From: Alkalimarinus sediminis
Lineage (GTDB): Bacteria; Pseudomonadota; Gammaproteobacteria; Pseudomonadales; Oleiphilaceae
Direction of reading: 5' to 3'
Assembly (NCBI RefSeq): GCF_026427595.1
Contig: NZ_CP101527.1
Coordinates: 4,149,001-4,213,000, forward strand
DNA length: 64,000 nt
Part shown: positions 17,638 through 26,250 of the stretch, one piece after another
Numbering within the stretch: the stretch's first letter is position 1
How the letters are laid out: the number at the start of each line of letters is the position of its first letter
Translations under genes and position numbers: made by a program
The notes under the pieces: generated by a model
What the model saw: the letters and a program-made list of their open reading frames with translations, nothing else
Databases searched by the model: none
What the model was told of the DNA's origin: nothing

Positions 17638-18837
17638 CTAGCCAAACCGGTTGACCCTACAGGCATCAATCAAAAAGTTACGAGGCGTTAACGAGGCAGG
17701 GCAAAACTGAACCAGTTTACAACTGTATCCTCTCTCTTCTAAATACATCACTCGGTCCAACACCAGCCAACATTCAAGAGCGCGTCTAAAGGTCATACGT
17801 ACTAACTCATAACGAGAGTACTCAAAAAAACGTTGATCACCCTTGGCTTCATAATGCTCAAAATTCACTCCGCCTGGCAGTATTATCTGCTTTACCTTTG
17901 CCACATGCAGACAAAAGTGACGAAAATCCAAATCTAACATCTTCACCGACAGTGAAGGAACCGGAAGGTATTCATCTACACCTCTAACATCGCGCTGTAG
18001 CAGGTCAAACCCTAGCCGCCACCGCTGCAGTTGCTTTCGTTTGATGCGCTCTCGCTCTGCGGCAGTATTACTCTGCCTAACCGCACTTCGAAGATCCTCT
18101 TCATCGAGTTGCAGCTTGCTAGCCTTAGCGGTCGTAGATAGTGGCTGATAGGTGGCACTTTTGTTAAAGCGATGATAGCAGCAAGGTGAAAGCGTTATGC
18201 GCTTCACTCGCTTGTCGATGCAGGCACTCAGCAGGCTCACATGCAAACCACCACAAGCATGGAGGGCGATAGCATGTTGCTGGTCATTCAGTTTGTGCCT
18301 TGCCTCGGCACTCAAAACATCACACCGCTCTACTCGTGCATCACTGTTCATGCGAAGCGCTAAATGATTAGCTTGTTCAACTAAATTGGCATTAATTTCC
18401 AACCCAATAACCGGTACTTTATATTGCTCAGCCAAATAGCGCCCTAGATGCAACTTACCAGAGCACCATTCAATCAACGGGTTTGTCACTTCACCAGTCG
18501 CCGCCGCAAACGCCTCGATTTGCTCTACCTTTCTTCCTGGTACATCTCGCTGCCACGCATACGACCTTTCAACTGATGTTTTATTTTCAGATAAAGGTAG
18601 CTGAATAAGTGAATAGATCTCTTGAGCAACAGGGAAGTAAGGCGCGATCTGCTGACATAAAAGATTATCATCGCCTTGCAGACGATCTACATCTTCGCCT
18701 GATAAGGTCAACAACCAATCTTGCAGTTTGGGGTATTGTGCTAGCCAATGGGGTTTTGGTGTAGAAAAAGGAGAGACTCGCCAAATATCGGCATAATCTA
18801 TGAGTATTTGGTTGAGCTGGCGAAAGACGTTTTGCAT
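17638..18837 (-). CDS. SAM-dependent methyltransferase-like protein
   Basis: A 399-residue protein with a class I methyltransferase core in its middle: IEWCSGKLHLGRYLA (motif I, about residues 138-152), VIGLEINANLVEQA, then CDVL and ALHACGGLH (motif IV region), and ITLSPCCYHRF. The WCSGKGHLG/LHACGDLH pattern is that of the Methyltransf_32 group (GSTCD and RRNAD1 relatives), some members of which act on tRNA or rRNA. The C-terminal ~150 residues are basic and may bind nucleic acid. The substrate is unknown. It is a single gene between terminators, separate from its neighbours. Confidence 0.8.
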   Translation of the reverse strand: MQNVFRQLNQILIDYADIWRVSPFSTPKPHWLAQYPKLQDWLLTLSGEDVDRLQGDDNLLCQQIAPYFPVAQEIYSLIQLPLSENKTSVERSYAWQRDVPGRKVEQIEAFAAATGEVTNPLIEWCSGKLHLGRYLAEQYKVPVIGLEINANLVEQANHLALRMNSDARVERCDVLSAEARHKLNDQQHAIALHACGGLHVSLLSACIDKRVKRITLSPCCYHRFNKSATYQPLSTTAKASKLQLDEEDLRSAVRQSNTAAERERIKRKQLQRWRLGFDLLQRDVRGVDEYLPVPSLSVKMLDLDFRHFCLHVAKVKQIILPGGVNFEHYEAKGDQRFFEYSRYELVRMTFRRALECWLVLDRVMYLEERGYSCKLVQFCPASLTPRNFLIDACRVNRFG

Positions 18838-18893
18838 GACGCCATCATAATAGCTAGCAATTACTACCGTCTACTTCTTTAATGCTTTCTAAC

Positions 18894-18929
18894 CGAAAAG
18901 GGGCAGGCCAGCTCAAGAGGCTGGCCTGC
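18894..18929 (-). terminator. Rho-independent terminator of the dihaem cytochrome gene
   Basis: Perfect 10-bp stem GCAGGCCAGC/GCTGGCCTGC (18903-18912 with 18920-18929), 7-base loop, followed on the minus strand by CCCTTTTC. Confidence 0.85.
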
Positions 18930-18963
18930 AGTTCGCGCTTCTTATCGTCGCTTTTTAAAAATG

Positions 18964-20229
18964 CTAAGGTGTACAACTCGCCGCTGGCAGATTGTTAATC
19001 CAAGCTCTCAGTAAAGAAACACCCTCTGCATGCACAGTACTCCGCCCTAACTCAGGCATACGGTGACGTTGATCAGTAGTACTTACACGGAACAATAAGT
19101 AAGAGCTATCTGGAGCTTGAGGTATAACATCATTCGGATAATCTTGATGGCCCCCTGCGACAGGCGTCTTACACACGCCAAACTTACCCGGATTTTCTTC
19201 AACTGGCCGATTGTACTCTACCTGTAAACCACTACCACCAGCTGGCCCTGCATAATTTGGCTCCGGCAAGGTATATTCTGAACGATGGCAATGTGCGCAG
19301 TTAATATCAAGATATGCCTTGGCAGTATCCATCAATTGATCTGTCGTCAGTGCATTAATGTTAGTGGTATCAGTAAATATCGGTGCTTTAGATACTGCAG
19401 CCATATTGGCAGGCAAGTTGGCTAGAATACCTTTTTGCTCCCAGTAGGCTAACTGATTGGCAATGGTGTCACCGTAGTCATAATCTTTGTTCAAGAATCG
19501 AGCTTTTGGCCCTATCGGTTTAAAGATTGCACCACGAGTATCATCAGCCCCCTGCAATAACGGCACAACAGAGTGGCAAGAGGTGCAAGACGTCGCTTTT
19601 GGTACGCTATAAGTAAAGGTTAAGTCCGCCCCGTTGTGGTTAGTCGTCATATCTGGAATTGTCTTACCTGCTATTGCTAAGACCGCATCTCGCTTGGTCT
19701 CCCAATAGTAAGGTCTAGCTACCCACCCTGTTTCACGGCGAATAAGCAGACGCGTTTCTATTAAACGTTCCTTCCCATCTCGAAATGATGTGTTTTCGGG
19801 CATTGCAAAGGTTTTAACTAAAACAGAACCAACAGGAAACTCCAAAACTTCATGCTCTGAGTAGTTAACAACCTTGCCTTCAGGGATGAAGATATAACGA
19901 TACTTGGTTGCATAATCGGTAAATAACGCCGTCGAAAGATCATATGGGACCCCTCCACTATTCGGGTTGCTAGTTGGGTCTCGTTTATCTGCAAACAGGT
20001 TATAGTCTGATAGCTTTTCGCAGTTTTCAGTCATTAGGGCGGCCCAGTTAACGCCGTCAACAGCGGCATTACAATCACCCTGAACTACTGGGGGCGTACT
20101 ACCACCGCCTCCAGTACCGCCACTATCTTCACCATCATCTATCGAAATATTACAGCCAGATAAGGCTAACAGGCTCGCAAGTGTGGCGATCACCTTAAAT
20201 ACTGAGTGCTGTGATTTATTTGTTTTCAT
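18964..20229 (-). CDS. SO2930 family dihaem c-type cytochrome lipoprotein
   Basis: A 421-residue exported lipoprotein: signal peptide with lipobox LSGC (MKTNKSQHSVFKVIA ... LALSGCN), a Gly-rich linker, then a protein with two covalent haem sites, CTSCH (around residue 215) and CAHCH (around residue 310). The layout and the following beta-helix partner match the SO2930 family, whose members are always paired with a parallel beta-helix protein; the role of the pair is not established but may be periplasmic oxidation of a carbohydrate or similar compound. I start at 20229 (AGAGAG ~7 bases upstream) rather than a TTG at 20247. It is the distal gene of the AraC-beta-helix-cytochrome group. Confidence 0.9.
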   Translation of the reverse strand: MKTNKSQHSVFKVIATLASLLALSGCNISIDDGEDSGGTGGGGSTPPVVQGDCNAAVDGVNWAALMTENCEKLSDYNLFADKRDPTSNPNSGGVPYDLSTALFTDYATKYRYIFIPEGKVVNYSEHEVLEFPVGSVLVKTFAMPENTSFRDGKERLIETRLLIRRETGWVARPYYWETKRDAVLAIAGKTIPDMTTNHNGADLTFTYSVPKATSCTSCHSVVPLLQGADDTRGAIFKPIGPKARFLNKDYDYGDTIANQLAYWEQKGILANLPANMAAVSKAPIFTDTTNINALTTDQLMDTAKAYLDINCAHCHRSEYTLPEPNYAGPAGGSGLQVEYNRPVEENPGKFGVCKTPVAGGHQDYPNDVIPQAPDSSYLLFRVSTTDQRHRMPELGRSTVHAEGVSLLRAWINNLPAASCTP

Positions 20230-20294
20230 GGATAACTCTCTTTTCAATACAGGTTAATCAATACGAGGCACGTTTCGTCAAGCTATGAGCGAGT

Positions 20295-20319
20295 CGTAGC
20301 AGACCATTAGCCTGCTACG
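20295..20319. other. Hairpin between the beta-helix and cytochrome genes
   Basis: CGTAGCAG (20295-20302) pairs with CTGCTACG (20312-20319). No T-run follows on either strand, so it is more likely an mRNA-stability or processing element than a terminator. Confidence 0.45.
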
Positions 20320-20352
20320 CACACTTTTTAGTTAGTTGATGTTACGAATGCC

Positions 20353-21990
20353 TTACAGAGAACATGCCTGTTCTGCTAAGTCATCTCCGGTACAGCCATA
20401 AGCGCGCCCTTTAAAGGTAACCTCGGCTGGTGGTAAACGGTTTTGCACGCAGTTTAAGTAGGTATGATTCACCATTTGATCTATAAGCAGTGTTGGCACT
20501 GGCTCTGTGCCACCGGCATTCCAGTTTGCTGGGTCAGCAGGGTTTGTGCCGTAAACGAGCCCGGTGTTTACATCGTCATAAGAAGGCGCTGGATTACCGT
20601 TGATATTGTTGTTGGCGCAAATATTATCGCTGACACCATACGGGTCGTAATTAACACCATCCGCTGCGGCAGTAGGGCCTACTAGTGCGTTAAACCCGCC
20701 AATGGCACCGGCGTTTGCCAACAACTCGCCAATTCCGTCATAAATGATGGCTGGAAATACCTGTGGGGTTCCTTTGGCGTTGGCTCCTAACTGGTAACCA
20801 TTAATAACATCGGTTAATAACGCCCCTCTAGGATTACCGCCATTTCTAGCAATCAAGTTATCATGCATATAGATATTTTTAACGAGGGGGCTCCAACCAT
20901 TAGCCATGGTACTGCCATAATTTGTCGGATAGTTAGCTACATCTGGGTCAGCTAAAAAGTATGAGGCGAGCTCAATAGCAGAGGTTTCATTATCAGTCAG
21001 ATTGTTGTTATAGATTTCAACATCGCTGACTGCAAAAATCAGCACCCCAGTGCCAGGAGGAGCAATACCCACGGCACCACTACCGACGTTATCAGCATTG
21101 TTTGCATAGGCATCGTTACTAAAAATTCGAACGTTGCCACCATAACCCTGCTCAAGGCCAGGCAGGTCAAACGCCAAGATACCCGCTGCGTTACCAACGG
21201 CTAAATTGTTGTACACATCTGCCATGGTAGAGTTTTCAATTTCAATACCCGCAACATTGTTTTTAGCGGTATTGTCGCGTACCACGATATTGTTCGATTG
21301 ACCCACATAGATACCCGCATCGGCAGAGCCATACGCATAGTTGTGTTCCATTAAAATGTTTTGGCTTTGCAGTGGATACAAGCCATATGCGCCATTATTA
21401 GCTTCGAGCGGACCTTCCCACACAGTAGCGGTATAGGCAATATGAATACCGTTAGCGCCCACAACTTTAATGCCGTTTTTGTTTGCTTCATAAACACCAA
21501 AATCGCGAATTGTAATGTCGTTTCCGCCTTCAAACCGAAACGCATCATCGCCAGTAGCGCCAAGGAAGTTGAGCTTTGTTTCATTGATGCCATAACCAGT
21601 TAACGTCACGCCATTAGTTGCAGCCACCGTAATAGTCTCTGATACAGTAAACGTTCCCTGAGGCATTACTACAACGGCATCATCAGCCACCTCAAACAAT
21701 GCCAGTAGTAACTGGTTGGTAATGTCATCACCGTCTTTAGCATCAGGCGCAACATAGATCGCATCTGCTGGAAATACAAAACCTGAAGTAGAGACTTTGC
21801 TTGGATCAGCTACCGGCACTTCAACATTACCGCCCCCTGTTCCAGTACCGGCATTAACAACGGCATCTGTCACCTTATCGACATCATCATCGTTTATTTT
21901 TATTTTACAGCCGCTTAATAGAATAGAGCTCGAAATAGCAGCGCAAAGGAGCGCTTTTCGCAATGGTGTTGCGGGTTGGGAGGTGTTCAT
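20353..21990 (-). CDS. Parallel beta-helix repeat lipoprotein
   Basis: A 545-residue exported protein with lipobox LLSGC (residues ~24-28), then a Gly/Val linker and a right-handed parallel beta-helix from about residue 70 to 400: successive coils such as GVTLTGYGINETKL, NGIKVVGANGIHIAYT, NILMEHNYAYGSADAGIYVGQ and NIVVRDNTAKNNVAGIEIEN. Such folds bind or cleave polysaccharides (pectate-lyase-like). The C-terminal part carries several cysteines (SDNICANN, LNCVQNR, YGCTGDD, EQACSL), which may form disulfides. It is paired with the dihaem cytochrome 123 bases downstream. A GGAG lies 8 bases before the ATG. Confidence 0.9.
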   Translation of the reverse strand: MNTSQPATPLRKALLCAAISSSILLSGCKIKINDDDVDKVTDAVVNAGTGTGGGNVEVPVADPSKVSTSGFVFPADAIYVAPDAKDGDDITNQLLLALFEVADDAVVVMPQGTFTVSETITVAATNGVTLTGYGINETKLNFLGATGDDAFRFEGGNDITIRDFGVYEANKNGIKVVGANGIHIAYTATVWEGPLEANNGAYGLYPLQSQNILMEHNYAYGSADAGIYVGQSNNIVVRDNTAKNNVAGIEIENSTMADVYNNLAVGNAAGILAFDLPGLEQGYGGNVRIFSNDAYANNADNVGSGAVGIAPPGTGVLIFAVSDVEIYNNNLTDNETSAIELASYFLADPDVANYPTNYGSTMANGWSPLVKNIYMHDNLIARNGGNPRGALLTDVINGYQLGANAKGTPQVFPAIIYDGIGELLANAGAIGGFNALVGPTAAADGVNYDPYGVSDNICANNNINGNPAPSYDDVNTGLVYGTNPADPANWNAGGTEPVPTLLIDQMVNHTYLNCVQNRLPPAEVTFKGRAYGCTGDDLAEQACSL

Positions 21991-22286
21991 TGATCTTACT
22001 CCAAATAGTCTTATTGTTTTTGTTTTCTAGTTATCAAAGTTGCGACTTGACTTAGATCAAGTGACAACAATGCAACACAGTAAAAAGCAACTCAGGAGAA
22101 GGCTCAATGAAAGCCGATGTGCAGAACTAAAATATCACTAAGCAAATTTTAGAATGAAGCTAAGCAAAACATTAAATCACACTATGCAATTAATATAGAT
22201 AACTGAAATATATAGAATTATTTATCAATAAAAGGGGGGCATAATAATACCTTTAACCAACATGAGTGTCGGCTAAAGCAGTGAAC
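21991..22286. other. Upstream region of the beta-helix/cytochrome pair
   Basis: About 300 A+T-rich bases, presumably holding the promoter controlled by the neighbouring AraC-type regulator. I could not identify the operator or a confident -35/-10 pair. Confidence 0.35.
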
Positions 22287-23402
22287 TCAGTCACACTTTG
22301 ACTGCTCATCTTGCAGGCGAGACTGTCGATAGGCTGTCGGGGTTTGCGCTAGAATTTCTTTAAATGCTCGATTAAATGAGCTCAAGGTTCGGTAACCGAC
22401 ATCCAGTGCGATATTGAGAATTGGCGTTTCAGGCTCCGCAACAAGTCGTCGGCCTGCTTCTGCGATGCGCAACTGATTAATGTAATCATTAAAGTTACGA
22501 TAACCTAGCGTTTGGTTAATCAGTGCACGGGTTTTATATTCGGGCAAGTCAATTTTTTCAGACAGCTTACTCAACGTTAGTTTTTCTGTTCGATAAAAGC
22601 CTTCATCCATCAATTTGTGTAGCTTTCTACTTTCACTATCATAGACCTGTTCGGACTGACCTGTAACTGTAGCGGTTTCCTCCTCTTCCGTGTTAGCAAT
22701 ATCATGATTAGCCTCTACTGGAATAGAGAGACCGAGTAACACCCCTTTTCGACCCTTTAATAGAAGGCTTGCTACCACTAGGGTTACAATGCTCACCACA
22801 GCAGGTAGGCAAAGAGTGGAGTAATGGCCGGTATTAAGAGAGATGGTTATCCACAGCGCTGCGATGCCAACGATTACTAGCAGAGCCCCTCGGAGTTTTC
22901 GTCTGGACTCCACCAAATCATCAGACCAATTAGCAATAACAATCCACATGCCGTGCAAGATAACTGCATACTCAGCATAAGTGGGGATCCTCCACCCCCA
23001 GTAGTGTATCGCTCCAGATAACTCATCATTGGCACCCAAAGGGCGAGTCAAAGCAGGAAGAATAAAGCTATACAGAGCTAAACCACCCCAGATAGTGAAC
23101 AAACGAGGACGATGGGCAAACGCTAACTGACAGAGCAACCAGAATAATGCAGGTAACATCGTCATGATATCAGATGTGACCGTTCGCCACTCTGGTGCAA
23201 TCACGCCATTCAATAAGAAGGCACTAGTCGCGAAAAGTAAAGCCAGAAATACTCTGGCAACCGCAAGATGCCCGAAATCTCGAGCAACAATAAGAAACAT
23301 AACGGCTACACAGCCGAGGCTAAAGCCTGTCAGCAATAACAAACCTACTCCCCTTTTTTTATTTTGTTGAGGTTTAGCCGTTATTGTTGACGCACAAGTC
23401 AT
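22287..23402 (-). CDS. AraC family regulator with membrane-spanning N terminus
   Basis: A 371-residue protein: six to seven hydrophobic helices over the first ~215 residues, a charged linker (EANHDIANTEEEETATV), then a C-terminal double helix-turn-helix of the AraC type (LSKLSEKIDLPEYKTRALINQTLGYRNFNDYINQLR and ILNIALDVGYRTLSSFNRAFKEILAQTPTAYR). Membrane-anchored AraC proteins of this plan probably sense an envelope or extracellular signal. It precedes the beta-helix/cytochrome genes on the same strand and is their likely activator. ATG at 23402 is used; TTG at 23411 is an alternative. It starts 29 bases after the diguanylate cyclase stop. Confidence 0.9.
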   Translation of the reverse strand: MTCASTITAKPQQNKKRGVGLLLLTGFSLGCVAVMFLIVARDFGHLAVARVFLALLFATSAFLLNGVIAPEWRTVTSDIMTMLPALFWLLCQLAFAHRPRLFTIWGGLALYSFILPALTRPLGANDELSGAIHYWGWRIPTYAEYAVILHGMWIVIANWSDDLVESRRKLRGALLVIVGIAALWITISLNTGHYSTLCLPAVVSIVTLVVASLLLKGRKGVLLGLSIPVEANHDIANTEEEETATVTGQSEQVYDSESRKLHKLMDEGFYRTEKLTLSKLSEKIDLPEYKTRALINQTLGYRNFNDYINQLRIAEAGRRLVAEPETPILNIALDVGYRTLSSFNRAFKEILAQTPTAYRQSRLQDEQSKCD

Positions 23403-23431
23403 TTTTAGCAAGCCATTAATATAATTAGGCT

Positions 23432-24619
23432 TTAAGTTGAAGATTGGGTCTCAGAAGCTTCGTTATATCTCACAATACAGTTCCTACCACTCTTTTTTGC
23501 CTTATATAGAGCCTCATCTGCATAGTGCAGCATCTGCTCTGCTGAAACCGAATAGTCATCCATATTACAAAATAAACCGATACTACCTGTAATATTTAGT
23601 GAAGGGCTACCTGTTATATCAATCGTTAACCCCTCTAAATGCTGCCGGCAACGCTCTGCTAAATGATGAGCGCCTTCAAAGTCGGTATCAGGCAACACCA
23701 CTAAAAACTCCTCGCCCCCATAGCGCCCAACATAGTCGTTTTGTCTTACACTGGCTTTCAGCACCTTGGCGGTTTCAATTAACACTTGGTCCCCTGCTGG
23801 ATGACCCCAAGTATCATTGATCTTTTTAAAGTGGTCTAAATCCACCAGTAACAACGAAAACGATATTCCATGTCGACGACTACGCTCATGCTCTCGAGCA
23901 AGGCTAGAGAGTATACTTCTTCGGTTACTCAGTTGAGTCAATGGGTCGGTCAGACTCAACTGCCGAATTTCATCTTCCCGCTGCCTCCATCGACTCAAAA
24001 CATGATACGCAAATACAGTTAAAACAATCAGGTGAGGCGCAGTAAAATAGTACATCGTCTCCAACCAAAAATGACTGAGTGAGCCATCTGCCTCTTGTAT
24101 ATTTTGTACCACTGGAGCATAAGGCATATCACCAAATGTGGTGCCATAAGAGATTAACCAGTGCCCAGCTAATGAAATAACAAAGGCCAATATCACAGCA
24201 CGCCGATTAAACAAGATAAAGCCCACTACCGGAGCACCTGCTATCACCACACCTGTCGCAATAGACAGGGTCCCAATGGCATAAGCACCATAAAGCAGCG
24301 TAAGGGCAAAGTATTGTGTGGCGAGATATTCGTGAAACTCGCTATCGGGGTAGCGCTTGCGCAACCAGAGCACAAGACCGAAAAACGAAATTGAGAGCAT
24401 AAGGATACAATTTAAGTGAGTCTTATACTCATTTATAAAGTCTAAATTGACATAATGTTGGTTGGTTTCAGGGGCATAAGGCGATAGTTGATAGTACGCC
24501 CATAAAAAGTACTGTGTATGAACAATTAAGGTAAAACATAACAGCAAGGCGGCCTTTGTCCCAGCGCTCCACTCTAACGGGTTGCTGTATTCTCGCAATA
24601 ATGTTTTCAGTTTGACCAT
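23432..24619 (-). CDS. Membrane-bound diguanylate cyclase (GGDEF domain)
   Basis: A 395-residue enzyme that makes cyclic di-GMP. The N-terminal ~200 residues carry about six transmembrane helices with no known sensor family recognised. The C-terminal GGDEF domain (about 220-385) has LTDPLTQLSNRR, LLLVDLDHFKKINDTWGH, and the active GGEEF motif near residue 300. An RxxD inhibitory site (RQND) lies exactly five residues before GGEEF, so product inhibition is likely. The start at 24619 follows GGAG by 6 bases; the frame extends 16 codons upstream without such a site. Confidence 0.93.
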   Translation of the reverse strand: MVKLKTLLREYSNPLEWSAGTKAALLLCFTLIVHTQYFLWAYYQLSPYAPETNQHYVNLDFINEYKTHLNCILMLSISFFGLVLWLRKRYPDSEFHEYLATQYFALTLLYGAYAIGTLSIATGVVIAGAPVVGFILFNRRAVILAFVISLAGHWLISYGTTFGDMPYAPVVQNIQEADGSLSHFWLETMYYFTAPHLIVLTVFAYHVLSRWRQREDEIRQLSLTDPLTQLSNRRSILSSLAREHERSRRHGISFSLLLVDLDHFKKINDTWGHPAGDQVLIETAKVLKASVRQNDYVGRYGGEEFLVVLPDTDFEGAHHLAERCRQHLEGLTIDITGSPSLNITGSIGLFCNMDDYSVSAEQMLHYADEALYKAKKSGRNCIVRYNEASETQSST

Positions 24620-24691
24620 TTTATACTCCGAATACACTAAGCGTATCAGACGTCGGGATAGAGACAAGGAAAGCTTCGATGCTTTAACAGT

Positions 24692-24721
24692 ATTTAACGC
24701 TTCAACATTTAACGCTTCAAC
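24692..24721. repeat. 15-bp perfect tandem duplication
   Basis: ATTTAACGCTTCAAC occurs twice head to tail (24692-24706 and 24707-24721) in the intergenic region before the B12 regulon. It has no obvious function. Confidence 0.8.
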
Positions 24722-24811
24722 ATAATAATGCCAGAGAACGATTGCTTGCAGGTCAAAAAGAGACTTTATCAGCTATCAAACAATGTTTAGCGGTTAAAAA
24801 CATACATTCGA

Positions 24812-24839
24812 TTGACAAATCACCACTCTCTGTTAGCAT
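24812..24839 (+). promoter_or_regulatory. Candidate sigma-70 promoter of the cobalamin regulon
   Basis: A perfect -35 hexamer TTGACA (24812-24817) lies 16 bases before TAGCAT (24834-24839, four of six matches to TATAAT). It is placed so that transcription would start just before the riboswitch. Confidence 0.55.
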
Positions 24840-24849
24840 TTGTCAGCTA

Positions 24850-24990
24850 TAGAGGTCTTGCTTCATTCGATTCAGAGTCAGCAAGTTAAATGGGAAGTAG
24901 GTCCGCATAGTTATTTTGGCTATCGCAATTCCTACACTGCCCCCGCAACGGTAGGTGACTGTTCAGTCACGAGTCCGATACCAGCCCCTT
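24850..24990 (+). promoter_or_regulatory. Cobalamin (B12) riboswitch
   Basis: The conserved B12-box core is present: CTGCCCCCGCAACGGTAGG at 24937-24955, preceded by the GGGAAGTAGGTCCGC segment and followed by GAGTCCGATACCAGCCC (24971-24987). These match the class I cobalamin riboswitch consensus for adenosylcobalamin. It lies ~100 bases before cbtB; a small GTGC/GCAC hairpin (25063-25076) sits just before the ribosome-binding site TAAGGA, consistent with control of cobalt uptake and the downstream biosynthesis genes. Confidence 0.93.
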
Positions 24991-25090
24991 AAAACAACAT
25001 TCTGTATATAAGAAGTCACTCACTTCGATTTTATACCGTTTGCTTTAATACTCCTTATAACTGTGCGGGTGAGCACTAAGGAAAAACATT

Positions 25091-25297
25091 ATGAATACTC
25101 ATGTTTCAGGCCCACAAACGCCTGCTAATCAAGCTGCGGCCAAAGCTGCATCTTTAACAGCCTCTAAACGATCTCAAATCTTTGCTGCTGCCTTTCTCGG
25201 GTTAACTATTGTATTTGCTGTTGGCTTATTGCCGATGGATGCTGCTCACAATGCTGCGCACGATACACGTCATAGCGCTGCGTTTCCTTGTCACTAA
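25091..25297 (+). CDS. cbtB: CbtB, small cobalt transporter subunit
   Basis: A 68-residue protein with one transmembrane helix (residues ~30-48, IFAAAFLGLTIVFAVGLLP) and a C-terminal histidine-rich tail (HNAAHDTRHSAAFPCH), the family signature thought to bind cobalt. CbtB is found with CbtA downstream of B12 riboswitches in many proteobacteria. It is the first gene after the riboswitch. Confidence 0.93.
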   Translation: MNTHVSGPQTPANQAAAKAASLTASKRSQIFAAAFLGLTIVFAVGLLPMDAAHNAAHDTRHSAAFPCH

Positions 25298-25355
25298 GGC
25301 AACCTACACGCTAACCAAATTGCTCTAAACACGTTTACACAATTCGAGAATTGAC

Positions 25356-26222
25356 ATGTTTTTTAGAAATATTGTATTTGCTGCAGTAGCGGCAGGCCTC
25401 TTTGCGGGCATCATTCTTGGTACACTACAACACTTTCAAGTTACGCCTATCATATTAGGCGCTGAACTCTATGAAGTAGCTGAAGAGACAACGCTATCGA
25501 CCAGTATATCAACATCCGACTCCGCGATGGCCCATGACCATAGCAACCCTGAGCACCACACCCCTGAGAATATTAGTGGTCACTTTGAAGCACTAAAGCA
25601 TGATGCATCAACATCTGCTGCAACCGATGCTCATATTCAAGAACATCAAGGGCACTCACATGACCCTGAAGCATGGAGCCCGGAGGATGGAGCAGAGAGA
25701 ACCTTTTTCACCTTTCTATCAACTACCTTAATGGCGATCGGTTTTGCTCTCATCATCATTAGCGGCATGTCGTTATCGGGTAAAGATTCGATTAAAGCAG
25801 GCGTTCTGTGGGGATTAGCTGGGTACGCCGCCTTTTTTCTTGCACCAGCATTAGGTTTGCCACCCGAAATACCTGGCATGGAAGCAGCCGCACTTGAAGG
25901 TCGTCAAAGCTGGTGGTTGTTAGCGGTTACGTTCACCGCATTAGGGCTAGGAGTGCTCGCGTTCGGTAAAGGTGCATTTAGGTGGGGCGGACTATTGATT
26001 GTCGCAACCCCTCAAATTTTAGGCGCACCTCAGCCAGAAATGCATGGTTTCGCACACCCGGATGCCAGTGCAGTTGCGGCCCTAGAGGCCTTGGTTGATC
26101 AATTTGTAATGACCACAACCATCGTAAACGGTGTATTCTGGATATGTTTGGGGTTATTGTGTGGTGTCGCCATCAACACACTATTCAAATTACCCAACGA
26201 AGAATCCACTAGCGCTGCGTAA
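25356..26222 (+). CDS. cbtA: CbtA, cobalt transporter subunit
   Basis: A 288-residue integral membrane protein with about five helices: N-terminal RNIVFAAVAAGLFAGIILG, then a histidine-rich periplasmic or loop segment (about residues 50-110, many HxH pairs such as HDHSNPEHH and HQGHSHD), then TFLSTTLMAIGFALIIISG and three further helices. CbtAB is a predicted B12-controlled cobalt uptake system. It starts 58 bases after cbtB and is clearly in the same unit. Confidence 0.93.
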   Translation: MFFRNIVFAAVAAGLFAGIILGTLQHFQVTPIILGAELYEVAEETTLSTSISTSDSAMAHDHSNPEHHTPENISGHFEALKHDASTSAATDAHIQEHQGHSHDPEAWSPEDGAERTFFTFLSTTLMAIGFALIIISGMSLSGKDSIKAGVLWGLAGYAAFFLAPALGLPPEIPGMEAAALEGRQSWWLLAVTFTALGLGVLAFGKGAFRWGGLLIVATPQILGAPQPEMHGFAHPDASAVAALEALVDQFVMTTTIVNGVFWICLGLLCGVAINTLFKLPNEESTSAA

Positions 26223-26250
26223 ATGTAGTCTGAATAAAAGGCTCTGTTCA

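Noticed and set aside
26131-26250. Upstream extension of the ChlI/D-like gene inside cbtA
   Set aside because: It overlaps cbtA by 92 bases in another frame; family proteins start near YPFCAVVGQ, which fits the ATG at 26251.
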